From positions 1 through 14,330 of the forward strand of contig CALLPO010000091.1 in the NCBI GenBank assembly GCA_938015605.1: a DNA stretch of 14,330 bases, read 5' to 3'. The DNA is from an uncultured Candidatus Altimarinota bacterium. GTDB taxonomy: Bacteria; Patescibacteriota; Gracilibacteria; BD1-5; UBA6164. Within the stretch, counting starts at the first letter, position 1. Each line of letters opens with the position of its first letter. This document shows, in pieces, positions 1 to 7,820 of the stretch. Both the position numbers and the translations under genes were made by a program. Under the pieces are notes generated by a model that had not been told where the DNA came from, ran no database searches, and saw only the letters and a program-made list of their open reading frames with translations.

Positions 1-289
1 AAATGCTATCACTCTGTTAAAACCAGGCTGAGAGCTTATATATTCTACTTGTACCATTTCCCCTGAAGAAAATGAGTGATTAGTCCATTTTATACTTTCA
101 ATGTTTACAGATATTGAATTAGTAGATATTACAGGTAATAAGATATTTAAAAGTCTTGAAACTAAAAGAGGTTTAAAATTCTTTTGAAAAAATCCATATA
201 GAAAAGAAATAGTAAATACTCTTAGAATATTACCAACTCCTGAATATGAAGGTTTCTATGTAGCTAAATTTATTAAAAAAATTGTTTAA
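1..289 (+). CDS. RsmB/NOL1/Sun-family rRNA (cytosine-5) methyltransferase, C-terminal 95 residues
   Basis: This is the 3' end of a gene that enters from the left; codons start at base 2 and the stop is TAA. The visible 95 residues match the end of the S-adenosylmethionine-dependent 16S rRNA m5C methyltransferase family (RsmB, RsmF, NOP2/Sun). They contain LLKPGGELIYSTCTISPEEN, in which the Thr-Cys of motif VI carries the catalytic cysteine in this family. They end with the typical RILPTPEYEGFYVAKF strand that closes the Rossmann fold. Three Gly codons here are TGA, for example in KPGG and ENEG. The nth start lies 3 bases downstream, so the two genes are probably cotranscribed. The family is clear. 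Whether this is RsmB or RsmF cannot be settled without the N-terminal RNA-binding part, so no symbol is given. Confidence 0.85.
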
Positions 290-292
290 AAG

Positions 293-934
293 ATGAACAA
301 AAAAGATAAAATAAAGTTATTTACAAGTACTCTATTTGAACTCTATCCAGATGCATTAACAGAGCTTGTATATGAAAATGAGTTCCAACTACTGATTGCT
401 ATTCTAATGTCTGCTCAAACTACTGATAAGCAAGTAAATAAAGTAAATAGAAACTTTTTTCATTATTTGAAAAAACCTCAAGATTGAATAGATATGTGAG
501 TAGATGAAATCAAAGACTTTATTGATTCTATTTCTTTTTTTAATAATAAGGCAGAAAATATTTATAAAACTTGTATACTTCTCAAAAATGAATATAAAAA
601 TATTGTCCCTCATGATGTGGATGAGTTACAGAAACTCCCATGAGTATGAGTAAAAACTGCAAAAGTATTCTTATCAGTAACAGATAATGCCCCATTTCTG
701 TGAGTGGATACTCATGTTCATAGGGTACTCAATAGAGTATGATTTGTAACTACAAAAACTCCACTTCAAACTGATAAAATAGCTGATAATATCTTCTCAA
801 AAGGTGATTTAGCTATGATTCATAATACACTTATTCTTTTTGGTAGATATAATTGCAATGCTAGAAAACCCAACTGTGAAACTTGTAAACTTCAAGAGGT
901 ATGTAGATATTATAAGAATTTAAAAAGAAACTAA
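293..934 (+). CDS. nth: Endonuclease III, DNA glycosylase/AP lyase
   Basis: Encodes 213 aa, the normal size for Nth (about 211 in E. coli), which excises oxidised pyrimidines and cleaves abasic sites in base excision repair. Visible marks are AQTTD near residue 41, the helix-hairpin-helix LPGVGVKTA (115-123) with catalytic Lys121, GVDTHVHRV with catalytic Asp139, and the [4Fe-4S] cluster cysteines 188, 195, 198 and 204 in the canonical C-x6-C-x2-C-x5-C spacing. Six Gly codons are TGA (residues 65, 69, 117, 119, 137, 150), including both hairpin glycines, so a standard-code reading stops after 64 residues. The ATG lies 3 bases behind the methyltransferase stop and no Shine-Dalgarno is visible. 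The last codons form one arm of the downstream terminator. Confidence 0.95.
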
Positions 935-952
935 GAAGTTAGTTTCTTTTTA
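922..952. terminator. Bidirectional intrinsic terminator between convergent nth and the 49-aa ORF
   Basis: A perfect 11-bp inverted repeat, AAAAAGAAACT (922-932) and AGTTTCTTTTT (941-951), has an 8-base loop and A/T tracts on both sides, so it can work in both directions. The left arm is made of the last codons of nth, with its stop codon at the loop edge. The right arm abuts and slightly overlaps the stop codon of the opposing small ORF. Confidence 0.8.
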
Positions 953-1099
953 TTTATTTAGGATCTTTTCTATAATTGTTCTTATAAGAGTTTTAATTTT
1001 TTGAGAAAAATTATTAATTTCATTATCTGATTTTGTTTCTTGAGATGTAACTGTCCATTGATTAGTATTGCCTCATGTATGGTCTATATCTGCTCACAT
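950..1099 (-). CDS. Hypothetical 49-aa protein with basic amphipathic C-terminal helix
   Basis: A 49-codon ORF visible only in code 25: residues 2 and 9 are TGA-encoded Gly, and it ends at TAA. It begins MGADIDHTGG, has a polar middle (TSQETKSDNEINN), and ends in SQKIKTLIRTIIEKILNK, which looks like a lysine-rich amphipathic helix with Ile/Leu on one face. It lies 26 bases behind the 54-aa ORF and shares with it an Asp-His pair at residues 6-7 and a basic helical C-terminus, suggesting a cotranscribed pair of related genes. There is no signal peptide and I recognise no family. Support is the open frame, a shared upstream promoter, a terminator exactly at its end, and the paralogue-like neighbour. 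The function is unknown. Confidence 0.55.
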
Positions 1100-1125
1100 A
1101 ATTTAATTTATTTAAAATGTAATAA

Positions 1126-1290
1126 TTAATCTTTTATATTGTTTTTATTAAATTTGAGAATTTTAAGTACTTTTGAAAGAATATTTTTTCAAATACTTTT
1201 TATATTTCAATAATTTTGAAAAGCTGACTTTTTAATATCTGTTCTTTCACTATTCTGAATTAAAAATGAATGATCCATTGGTCAAAGCAT
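1126..1290 (-). CDS. Hypothetical 54-aa protein with basic C-terminal helix
   Basis: A 54-codon ORF readable only with TGA as Gly (residues 3, 28, 34), ending at TAA. It begins MLGPMDHSF and ends in a Lys/Leu/Ile-rich helical stretch, GKNILSKVLKILKFNKNN. A near-consensus promoter (TTGACA-16-TATAAT) ends about 28 bases before its ATG, which would give a leader of about 20 bases, so it is likely the first gene of a two-gene unit with the 49-aa ORF. An alternative start is Met5. No Shine-Dalgarno is visible, as elsewhere in the window. I recognise no family. A small membrane-active or nucleic-acid-binding peptide would fit the charge pattern, but that is inference. Confidence 0.55.
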
Positions 1291-1317
1291 AATATTTGTA
1301 TAAGTAATAATAAATGT

Positions 1318-1345
1318 ATTATATATTTTTATTATACTTTGTCAA
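1318..1345 (-). promoter_or_regulatory. Sigma-70-type promoter for the two small ORFs
   Basis: On the minus strand the -35 TTGACA (1340-1345) and -10 TATAAT (1318-1323) both match consensus and are 16 bases apart. The -35 starts one base after the ychF stop codon. The predicted start near 1311 leaves a leader of about 20 bases before the 54-aa ORF. Confidence 0.75.
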
Positions 1346-1346
1346 T

Positions 1347-2432
1347 CTAGTTGCTAAACTTAAATAGTAATACATCTCAATCTTGGACAATATATTCTTT
1401 TCCTTCAAGTCAGACTTTCCCCTCTTCTTTTGCTTTTGCCCAACCTCAGCAATCTACTAAATCTTTCCAGTTAACCCTATCAGCCTTGATAAATCATTTT
1501 TCAAAATCAGTATGAATTACTCAGGCAGCTTGTGGAGCAGTACTTCCTTTTTTAACTGTCCATGCTCTTACTTCTTGAACCCCTGCAGTAAAATAATATT
1601 CAAGTCATAAAGCATCATAACTTGCTTTAATAAGATCATCTAATCACGTTGATTTAAGTCACATATCAGCCATGAATTCTTTTTTTTCCTCTAAACTCAT
1701 ATCAAGCATATCTTCTTCTAATTTAGCTGAAATTGACACTACTCTAGTATTTGGATTTGTAATTCAGAGGAGTGTTTTTAGATTAGTTTCTGGTTCTTCC
1801 ATCATTTCTTCATCTACATTACAAGCATAGACAAATTTTTTGTTTGTTAGTAAATGCATGTCATCTAGAATTTCTTTTTCATCCTCATTAATCTCCATAT
1901 CATTTACAAGGACTCATTTATTTAACTCAGCTAAAACTTTATTATATGTATCTAGTACTATTTGAAATTTTTTATCTGATTTTGCTTTTCTTCAGTCTGA
2001 GTTTATTCTTTTTTCAACAGTATCAATATCAGCCATAATAAGTTCTGCATTGATTACCTCAATATCGTCTTTTGGGTCAACTTTTCAGTTAACATGAATA
2101 ATGTCATCATTTTCAAATATTCTTACTACTTGAAGAATAGCATCAGCATTCCTAATATTAGCTAAAAATTTATTTCAAAGACCTTCCCCTTTACTTGCTC
2201 ATTTAACAATACCAGCAATATCAATAAACTCACAGTTTGCAGGAATAATTTTTTCAGCACTAACTGCATCAGAAATTTTTTGAAGTCTATCATCATTTAC
2301 ATTAACTATACCAGTGTTTGGTTCTATAGTACAAAATGGGAAGTTTTGTGCATCTGCACCATAATTTTTTGTAAGTGCATTAAAAAGAGTAGATTTACCT
2401 ACATTTGGAAGTCATACGATTCAAATTTGCAT
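1347..2432 (-). CDS. ychF: Ribosome-binding ATPase YchF (Obg-family, TGS domain)
   Basis: Encodes 361 aa against 363 in E. coli, so it is full length. It is a cytoplasmic P-loop ATPase of the translation-factor class that binds ribosomes. Visible are the P-loop GLPNVGKS (7-14), the switch II region FIDIAGIVKGASKGEG, the ANIRNADAILQVVRIFEND helix typical of YchF, and the NVDE motif that replaces the NKxD of true GTPases and confers ATP preference. The C-terminal TGS domain carries EVRAWTVKKGSTAPQAAGVI and HTDFEKGFIKADRV. TGA encodes Gly4 and Gly7 and several conserved glycines in the TGS domain. It stops at TAG. It has its own promoter 30 bases upstream and a second promoter directly after its stop for the small ORFs. 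Confidence 0.96.
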
Positions 2433-2461
2433 AGAGTTTTATTATTAATTAATTTTGCTAG

Positions 2462-2489
2462 ATTATAAAAATATATTTCTTAATTGCAA
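2462..2489 (-). promoter_or_regulatory. Promoter of ychF
   Basis: On the minus strand a -35-like TTGCAA (2484-2489) is followed after 16 bases by a consensus -10 TATAAT (2462-2467). The predicted start near 2455 gives a leader of about 23 bases to the ychF ATG. The -35 begins 4 bases after the stop of the upstream gene. Confidence 0.65.
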
Positions 2490-2493
2490 AATA

Positions 2494-3276
2494 TTATCAT
2501 ACTGTATGGCTTATTTTTCTACTACTCCTAGCAAGAGTAGTTTTAATTTCTTCAGAAGGTCTATTCTCACTTCCATTTGTTAGATTGAAATCTATGAAAA
2601 ATTTTGGTTTATATTCTTTATTTTTTAATAATTTTTTTACCAAGTAGTTAGGCATAAATGTATAAAAGTAATCTAAGTCTATTCAATTAACTTCTATTGG
2701 TACTTGTTGACAAGAGATTTTCTCTCTTGTTTTCATGTTAGACATGTAATCATATTCATTTCATAAAATATCATTAATTTCATCAAACATCAATCATGCT
2801 GAGTGGGTGTTTTTTTTCTCAATTACACACATATAATCTTGTTTATTTGTAAGATTATCTATGTTTATAATTCTCACTCCAATTCCCACTACTGATTCTA
2901 AAATATAATGTTGATTATTTTTTATATCACTAGTTTGAAGATTATCTGGTAGCTCTTCTCATTTTCAGATATATACACAGGTATGCTTCCAAAAACCACT
3001 AATTACAGCATTTGATATATATCAGTCAGATCTTGTAAATATTATGTCTCAAGGTTTTGCTACTTCTTTATAGGAGTCTATATTTTCCTGATTTATAAGT
3101 CACTCTGTTCTACTAGTAGTTCTTTGTTCAATTCATGAAATAATGAAATTTATTATGAGATTAGGCATATAAGAAATTCATACAACTGTTGCAATGAGTC
3201 AATTTTGAATACTAGAAGTTTTATATATAAGATCTGATACTTTAAGTTTATTATCTGATAAAAAAGTCTCTAGCAT
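2494..3276 (-). CDS. YiiX-like permuted NlpC/P60 (papain-fold) hydrolase, envelope-associated
   Basis: From the first ATG this is 260 aa. The segment KPGDIIFTRSDGYISNAVIS, then WKHTCVYIG with His98, HYILESV with Glu127, and a later Cys189 in KISCQQVP, has the order His, Glu, Cys. That order is expected of the circularly permuted papain-fold amidase/peptidase group (YiiX/YaeF, DUF830) of the NlpC/P60 superfamily, which acts on peptidoglycan peptides or lipids. A hydrophobic stretch lies near residues 26-48. The frame stays open upstream to 3387 without another ATG; that extension encodes IGLIYIIFLNILF, a good membrane anchor. A TTG at 3330 or a non-standard start within 3379-3387 is therefore possible. 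It follows nagZ, suggesting a joint envelope role. Family assignment is moderate because it rests on motifs only. Confidence 0.68.
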
Positions 3277-3402
3277 ATATTTTATATCTAAAGTATTTAT
3301 TTGTGTATCTTTTGATTCTATAGAGTTCAACTTGATTTTTGTAAATAATATATTTAAAAATATAATATATATTAGTCAAATAGCAAGTTATTTATATGTA
3401 TA

Positions 3403-4686
3403 TTATTTAATCGTAGTTGCAGAAATACTATCTACAGTAATTAAATTTTGATAATTTGTTATTTGATCTGTAGTAAAAAATAGTCATGTCTTAGTCTTTC
3501 ACTTTGCTTGCTTATATCCTTGCATTCATAAATCATCAGTGAGTAAATAGTTGGCTTTATTTACTGTTGATATAAAATAATCCTTTTTAGAATTAGGAAT
3601 ATACATATGTCATATCATGAGTCATGAATTTGAATTTTTATCAAGGGCATATTCAAATAACTCTATATTCTCTTGAATATAGTTATCAAATCATGTAAGA
3701 TTCAGTATTCAAAGATGTGAATCTATGTTCCCTTCTCAGTGACCTGGAAAGTGTTTGAAGTATAATCTTACTCATGTTTTTTGAGAAGCTACAGTAAATG
3801 CATCTACTAGCTTTTTATATTTATCTTTATGTTTAGAAAAACTCCTTGAATAGTTACTAATAACAGGATTTCATCTATTCAGATCTAAAACTAATCAATA
3901 AGTATTTATTCATTTGTTTTTTAATCATTGAAGCCTAATAAGAGCAACTTTATTTAAGAAATAAATCTTCTCCTCATCTGTTGTAAATGTATCATAATGT
4001 TTTCATACTTTCTCCATACTAGGATAGTATCCACTATTATATGGGAAAATAGTTCTAATTTTTTTATCAATATCAGAAGACGTAAATAGCTTTTCAACAT
4101 CATCCTTACTGCTGTAATCAACATATCTATTTATCCATCATCATTCTTGATCAATAAAGATAAGAATGTCTTTATTAAGAGTTGTAATCTTGTTTGTAAT
4201 AGATTTAATATCTATTTGTGTTAAATCTCAAGATTTTTTAAATAAAAACACACTTCAATTTTCTATAATATTTTTTTTGTATTTATTTATAACTAAATCA
4301 TGGTTTCAGTTTCTGGTAAACTTTAATATTAACGTAGTATGTTGTTTAATTCTATTTTGTTCTTTAATTGCTTTTTTGTTTAATACTTTGTAAGTAGTAT
4401 ATTTTGCATCAAGAGAATCTTCTATATATGTAATAAGCTCCAATTTATTAACATCTGTAGTTTTAATCTTTTTTTGTGATGTAATATCTTTAAAAAGCTT
4501 ATAAAATTCGGTTTGTTTCTGAAAACTTCTAGAATCTATCTTTGAATAAATATTGATGAGTTTTGCATTAATTGAGACATACTCTTCTGAGTAATTTGCA
4601 AAGATTCTCATATTAGAAACAAATACTGAAAAAAATACTACTATTAATAGTAATATTTTTTTGGTATATAAATTTGAATTAAACAT
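3403..4686 (-). CDS. nagZ: Glycoside hydrolase family 3, NagZ-like beta-N-acetylglucosaminidase, exported
   Basis: Encodes 427 aa. The N-terminus (KKILLLIVVFFSVFVSNMRIFA) is a signal peptide or membrane anchor. The GH3 barrel shows IFIDQEGGWINRY (Asp179 to Gly183 equals the DxEGG site), NYSRSFS (about 278-284), KHFPGHG (311-317), the Asp322-Ser-His324 dyad that supplies the general acid/base in NagZ, IGHMYIP, and LTDDLGM (about 382-388) holding the catalytic nucleophile Asp. NagZ removes terminal GlcNAc from peptidoglycan fragments. DxEGG lies about 115 residues later than in E. coli NagZ, so there is an uncharacterised N-terminal extension. By my count 19 glycines are TGA-encoded, including the EGG pair and the last Gly of KHFPGHG. 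Its ATG overlaps the end of valS by 8 bases, implying translational coupling. Substrate (own wall or another cell's) is unknown. Confidence 0.88.
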
Positions 4687-7351
4687 TTTTAAGCATAGCT
4701 TCTAATTTTTCTTCTAATTTCTTTAACTTATCTTCCGCTTGAGCTTTCTTTTCCATTTCAGCTCTTACTATATTCTCAGGAGCTCTATCTACAAATGTTC
4801 AGTTAAGAAGTTTTTTATCAAGAATTGCAATATATTCTTTTGTATTTAAAATGTTGTCTTTTAATTTAGCTGACTCTTTTTCAATATCAAGAGCATTTGC
4901 TGTATCAACATATACTTCAACTCATAGCTTAACTACTGCATATGCTAAATTTATGTCTGTTTCTTTTTTATCTACTAATTCAATAGTTTCAGCTTTTACT
5001 ATTCATCAAATTAAATCAAGTACTCAAGAAAGAAAATCTGCATTTTTGTTTTTAGCATAGATTTTCACTCAAACATTTTTATTTGGCATTATAGAATTTT
5101 CTGCTCTAAGATTTCTAATTTCTTTAATAATGGCAATCATTAAATCTTTTTCTTTTTCCACTGTTTCATTTCTCTCAATATTAACATTTCCCCATTCAGC
5201 TGTAATTAAATCTCCTTCGAAACCTAATTTTGTAAAAATTTCAGCACTTACAAATGGTATATATGGATGCCATAGTTTTAGAAGTTTGTTTAGAGTATAA
5301 ACAATTACTTCATTTCCAAACTCTGAGTTAGCAAGTTTGAACTCTTCAATGTAATAATCACAGAATTCATTTTTGGTAAAGATTTGTAATTCTTGACCAG
5401 CTTCTGAGAAATTGTAATCCTCCATTCCTTTAGTTACAAGGTCTGCTAGATATTTAAGCTTTGATAGAATCCATTTTTCATGAAGTTCTAATTTGTCATA
5501 ATTTTTTAATAAAACTTCTTCTAGTTTGCTTGAATCTTTTTGTGTTGATGAATCAACTTTTGTATATACAAATCTAGAAGCATTCCATAATTTATTAATA
5601 AAAATTTTATTGTTTACAACATTAGCTTCATCAAATTTAAGATCATTCCCTGGAGTATTTCAAATACTTAAAGTAAGTCTTAATGCATCAGTTCAATGTA
5701 ATTCAATCATATCGAGTGGGTCTATTCAATTTCCTAGTGATTTAGACATTTTTCTTCATTGAGCATCTTTAACAAGACCGTGAAGATAGATTGTTTTAAA
5801 AGGTGTTTCTCCAGTGAATTCATATCAGAATAATAGCATTCTAATTACCCAGAAGAAAATAATATCATGACCTGTTTCAAGAACTGCAGCAGGGTAAAAT
5901 TCTTTCATAAGTTCAGATTCTTCACCTCACCACATATCATTATCCAGTGCAGCAAAAGGCCATAATCAAGAGCTAAACCAAGTATCAAGAGCATCGGTAT
6001 CTCTTGTTAATTTAATACCTTCTCAAGCTTGAATTTGTGCTTCTTCTTCAGTCTCTGCACAAAACATATCTCAAGCTTCATTGTACCAAACAGGAATTTG
6101 ATGCCCCCATAAAAGTTGTCTAGATATACACCAATCTCTTAGATTATAAATCCAGTCTTCAAATATTTTATTAAATCTTTGAGGAACAATATTAAAGTCT
6201 TTTTTCTTATAACCTCAAATCACTTTTTTTACTAATGGTTCAATCTTAACAAACCATTGTGTTGAAATAATTGTTTCAATTTTAGCTCATGATCTTTCTG
6301 AATAACCAACCTTAGAAACATGATCTTCTACTTTAATTAAGTTTCCTTTAGCTTTAAGAAGTTCAACTATATTTTCTCTAGCAGTTTTGTAATCTTGTCA
6401 TGCAAAAATTCAAGCTACTTCAGTCATTTTACCATCTTTACCAATAACTACGTTATCAAGTGGCAATTCATGTCTTTTTGCCATTTGAAAATCATTAGCA
6501 TCATGAGCAGGTGTAATTTTAACAGCACCACTACCAAAATCCATATCAACTTCTTCATCAGCAATTAATTCTATCTCTTTATTAACTATTGGAAGAATAA
6601 GTTTTTTCTTTCTTTTAATGAGTTTTTTATATCTTTTATCAGCTGGATGAACTGCTACAGCTACATCTCAAAGAAGAGTTTCTGGTCTTGTTGTAGCAAT
6701 AACTATTTCATTATCACTTCAACTACAAAAATATGTAATATAGTACATTTTCCCTTCTTCTTCTTTATGAATAACTTCTTGATCTGAAACAACAGTTTCA
6801 AGTATTGGATCATAATTAACCATATATTCACCCTTATAAATAAGGTCTTTGTTATATAAATCAACAAAGGCTTTATTTACTCTTTTATTCATTGAAGGTT
6901 CAAATGTGAATTTTTCTTTAGACCAATCACAACTTGTTCACATTTTTCTAAATTGATCCTGGATTATTCAACCATATTTATCATTCCAATCCCAACATTC
7001 CTTAAGAAAATCCTCTCTAGACATTGTATGTTTAGATTTACCTTCTTTAGCTAATTTTTGTTCAACTTTTACTTGAGTAGATATTCATGCATGATCTGTA
7101 CCTGGAAGTAGTAGAGTTTTATCTCATTTCATCCTGTGATATCTTGTCATGATATCTTCTAGAGTTAACATAACTGAATGACCAATATGTAGATTTGAGG
7201 TTACATTTGGTGGTGGCATAGGAATATAAAATTGTTCACCTGTTGTGCTTTCTGTTGGTTTGAAACTTCAGTTCTTTTCCCAACCTGAATACAACCTATC
7301 TTCAAAGTCTTTTGGGTTATATTTTTTTGGGTATTCATTTTGTTCAGTCAT
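4679..7351 (-). CDS. valS: Valyl-tRNA synthetase
   Basis: Encodes 890 aa, somewhat shorter than the 951 of E. coli but with all domains. This class I synthetase charges tRNA-Val in the cytoplasm. Visible are PPPNVTSNLHIGH with HIGH at 55-58, GTDHAGISTQVKVEQKL, the editing domain signature IATTRPETLLGDVAVAVHP, TWFSSGLWPF, and RKMSKSLGNG with KMSKS at 534-538. An anticodon-binding domain and a C-terminal lysine/glutamate-rich coiled coil (about the last 40 residues, EKKAQAEDKLKKLEEKLEAM) complete it, the coiled coil being a valyl-type trait. TGA codes for Gly at many sites, so the standard code splits the gene into small pieces. It begins with ATGACTGAA and is preceded by an AT-rich leader. It is first in an operon with nagZ (8-base overlap) and probably the YiiX-like gene. 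Confidence 0.97.
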
Positions 7352-7416
7352 TTTTTGAATGTAATTAATATAAATAAATCTTTTTTTAACTTATATTAAT
7401 TGACTCGTACATTAGA

Positions 7417-7436
7417 ATAATATGTTGTCATATTAT
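7417..7436. repeat. 8-bp inverted repeat in the valS leader region
   Basis: ATAATATG, a 4-base spacer, then CATATTAT form a perfect inverted repeat 66 bases before the valS start. It lies in the 161-base gap between valS and the 62-aa gene, upstream of a possible -10 (TATAAG on the minus strand, near 7390-7395) that has no convincing -35. It could be an operator or chance in AT-rich DNA. Confidence 0.3.
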
Positions 7437-7448
7437 ATTTTGTTTATT

Positions 7449-7491
7449 AAAAAAAGTAATCTTTGTCTAGTATATAGACAAAGATTACTTT
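7449..7491 (-). terminator. Strong intrinsic terminator of the 62-aa gene
   Basis: A perfect 17-bp hairpin (7453-7469 pairs with 7475-7491) has a 5-base loop and is followed on the minus strand by a run of seven T. It is the longest perfect stem in the window. It sits about 20 bases past the 62-aa stop and separates that gene from valS. Confidence 0.9.
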
Positions 7492-7512
7492 GTAAAAAAT
7501 TTTTTAAATTTT

Positions 7513-7701
7513 TTATTTAGCTACATTGTTTAGAACAACAGCAGCGTCTGCAAATTTAGTAGCATACATACCTGCAACAGCAAAAATTACTGTCCAGTGT
7601 ACAATTTGACTCATTGGTTTCCCATCAACACAGAAATCAAAAATTCTTTCTTGTAGATTTCTATTTTTTAACCTTTTTCTTTCTTGTTTTTTCTTTCCCA
7701 T
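7513..7701 (-). CDS. Small basic single-pass membrane protein, 62 aa, unknown function
   Basis: Encodes 62 aa with no TGA codon. The first 20 residues are strongly basic (MGKKKQERKRLKNRNLQER), followed by FDFCVDGKPMSQ and one hydrophobic segment (about 33-56, IVHWTVIFAVAGMYATKFADAA). The charge pattern predicts the N-terminus inside. Such a basic head could bind nucleic acid, ribosome or membrane surface, but I recognise no family. The gene is isolated: it has its own promoter upstream and a 17-bp hairpin terminator downstream, so it is a monocistronic unit and possibly well expressed. It lies between rimO and valS without sharing their transcripts. Confidence 0.7.
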   Translation of the reverse strand: MGKKKQERKRLKNRNLQERIFDFCVDGKPMSQIVHWTVIFAVAGMYATKFADAAVVLNNVAK

Positions 7702-7743
7702 GGTTATATGGTTAGATATATAAATGCCTTACTTGACAATTAT

Positions 7744-7773
7744 ATATTAACATATATATAGGATGTGTGTCAA
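7744..7773 (-). promoter_or_regulatory. Promoter of the 62-aa gene
   Basis: The minus strand carries consensus TTGACA (7768-7773) and, 18 bases on, a -10-like TAATAT (7744-7749). The predicted start near 7737 gives a leader of about 36 bases. A T8 run just before the -35 may serve as the release tract of rimO, although no clear stem precedes it. Confidence 0.5.
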
Positions 7774-7820
7774 AAAAAAGAGCTTTCTATTTTAAAATAC
7801 TCATTTATATAACTTAACAA

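Noticed and set aside
404..613. Minus-strand ORF opposite nth
   Set aside because: Nth is unmistakable on the plus strand through this interval; the opposite frame is a chance opening in AT-rich DNA.
293..934. nth and other genes as pseudogenes with many stop codons
   Set aside because: All interruptions are TGA, fall on conserved glycines, and the frames otherwise continue to TAA/TAG at normal protein lengths.
2433..2493. Hairpin ATTTTGC/GCAAAAT as a terminator of the YiiX-like gene
   Set aside because: Only 7 bp with a loop of about 27 bases and no following T-run; the ychF promoter explains the interval better.
4166..5060. Plus-strand hydrophobic ORFs opposite nagZ and valS
   Set aside because: They mirror conserved minus-strand genes with catalytic motifs; the hydrophobic look comes from T-rich antisense codons.
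7352..7452. Riboswitch or T-box leader before valS
   Set aside because: The gap is short, lacks a T-box or specifier stem-loop, and contains only small AT-rich inverted repeats.
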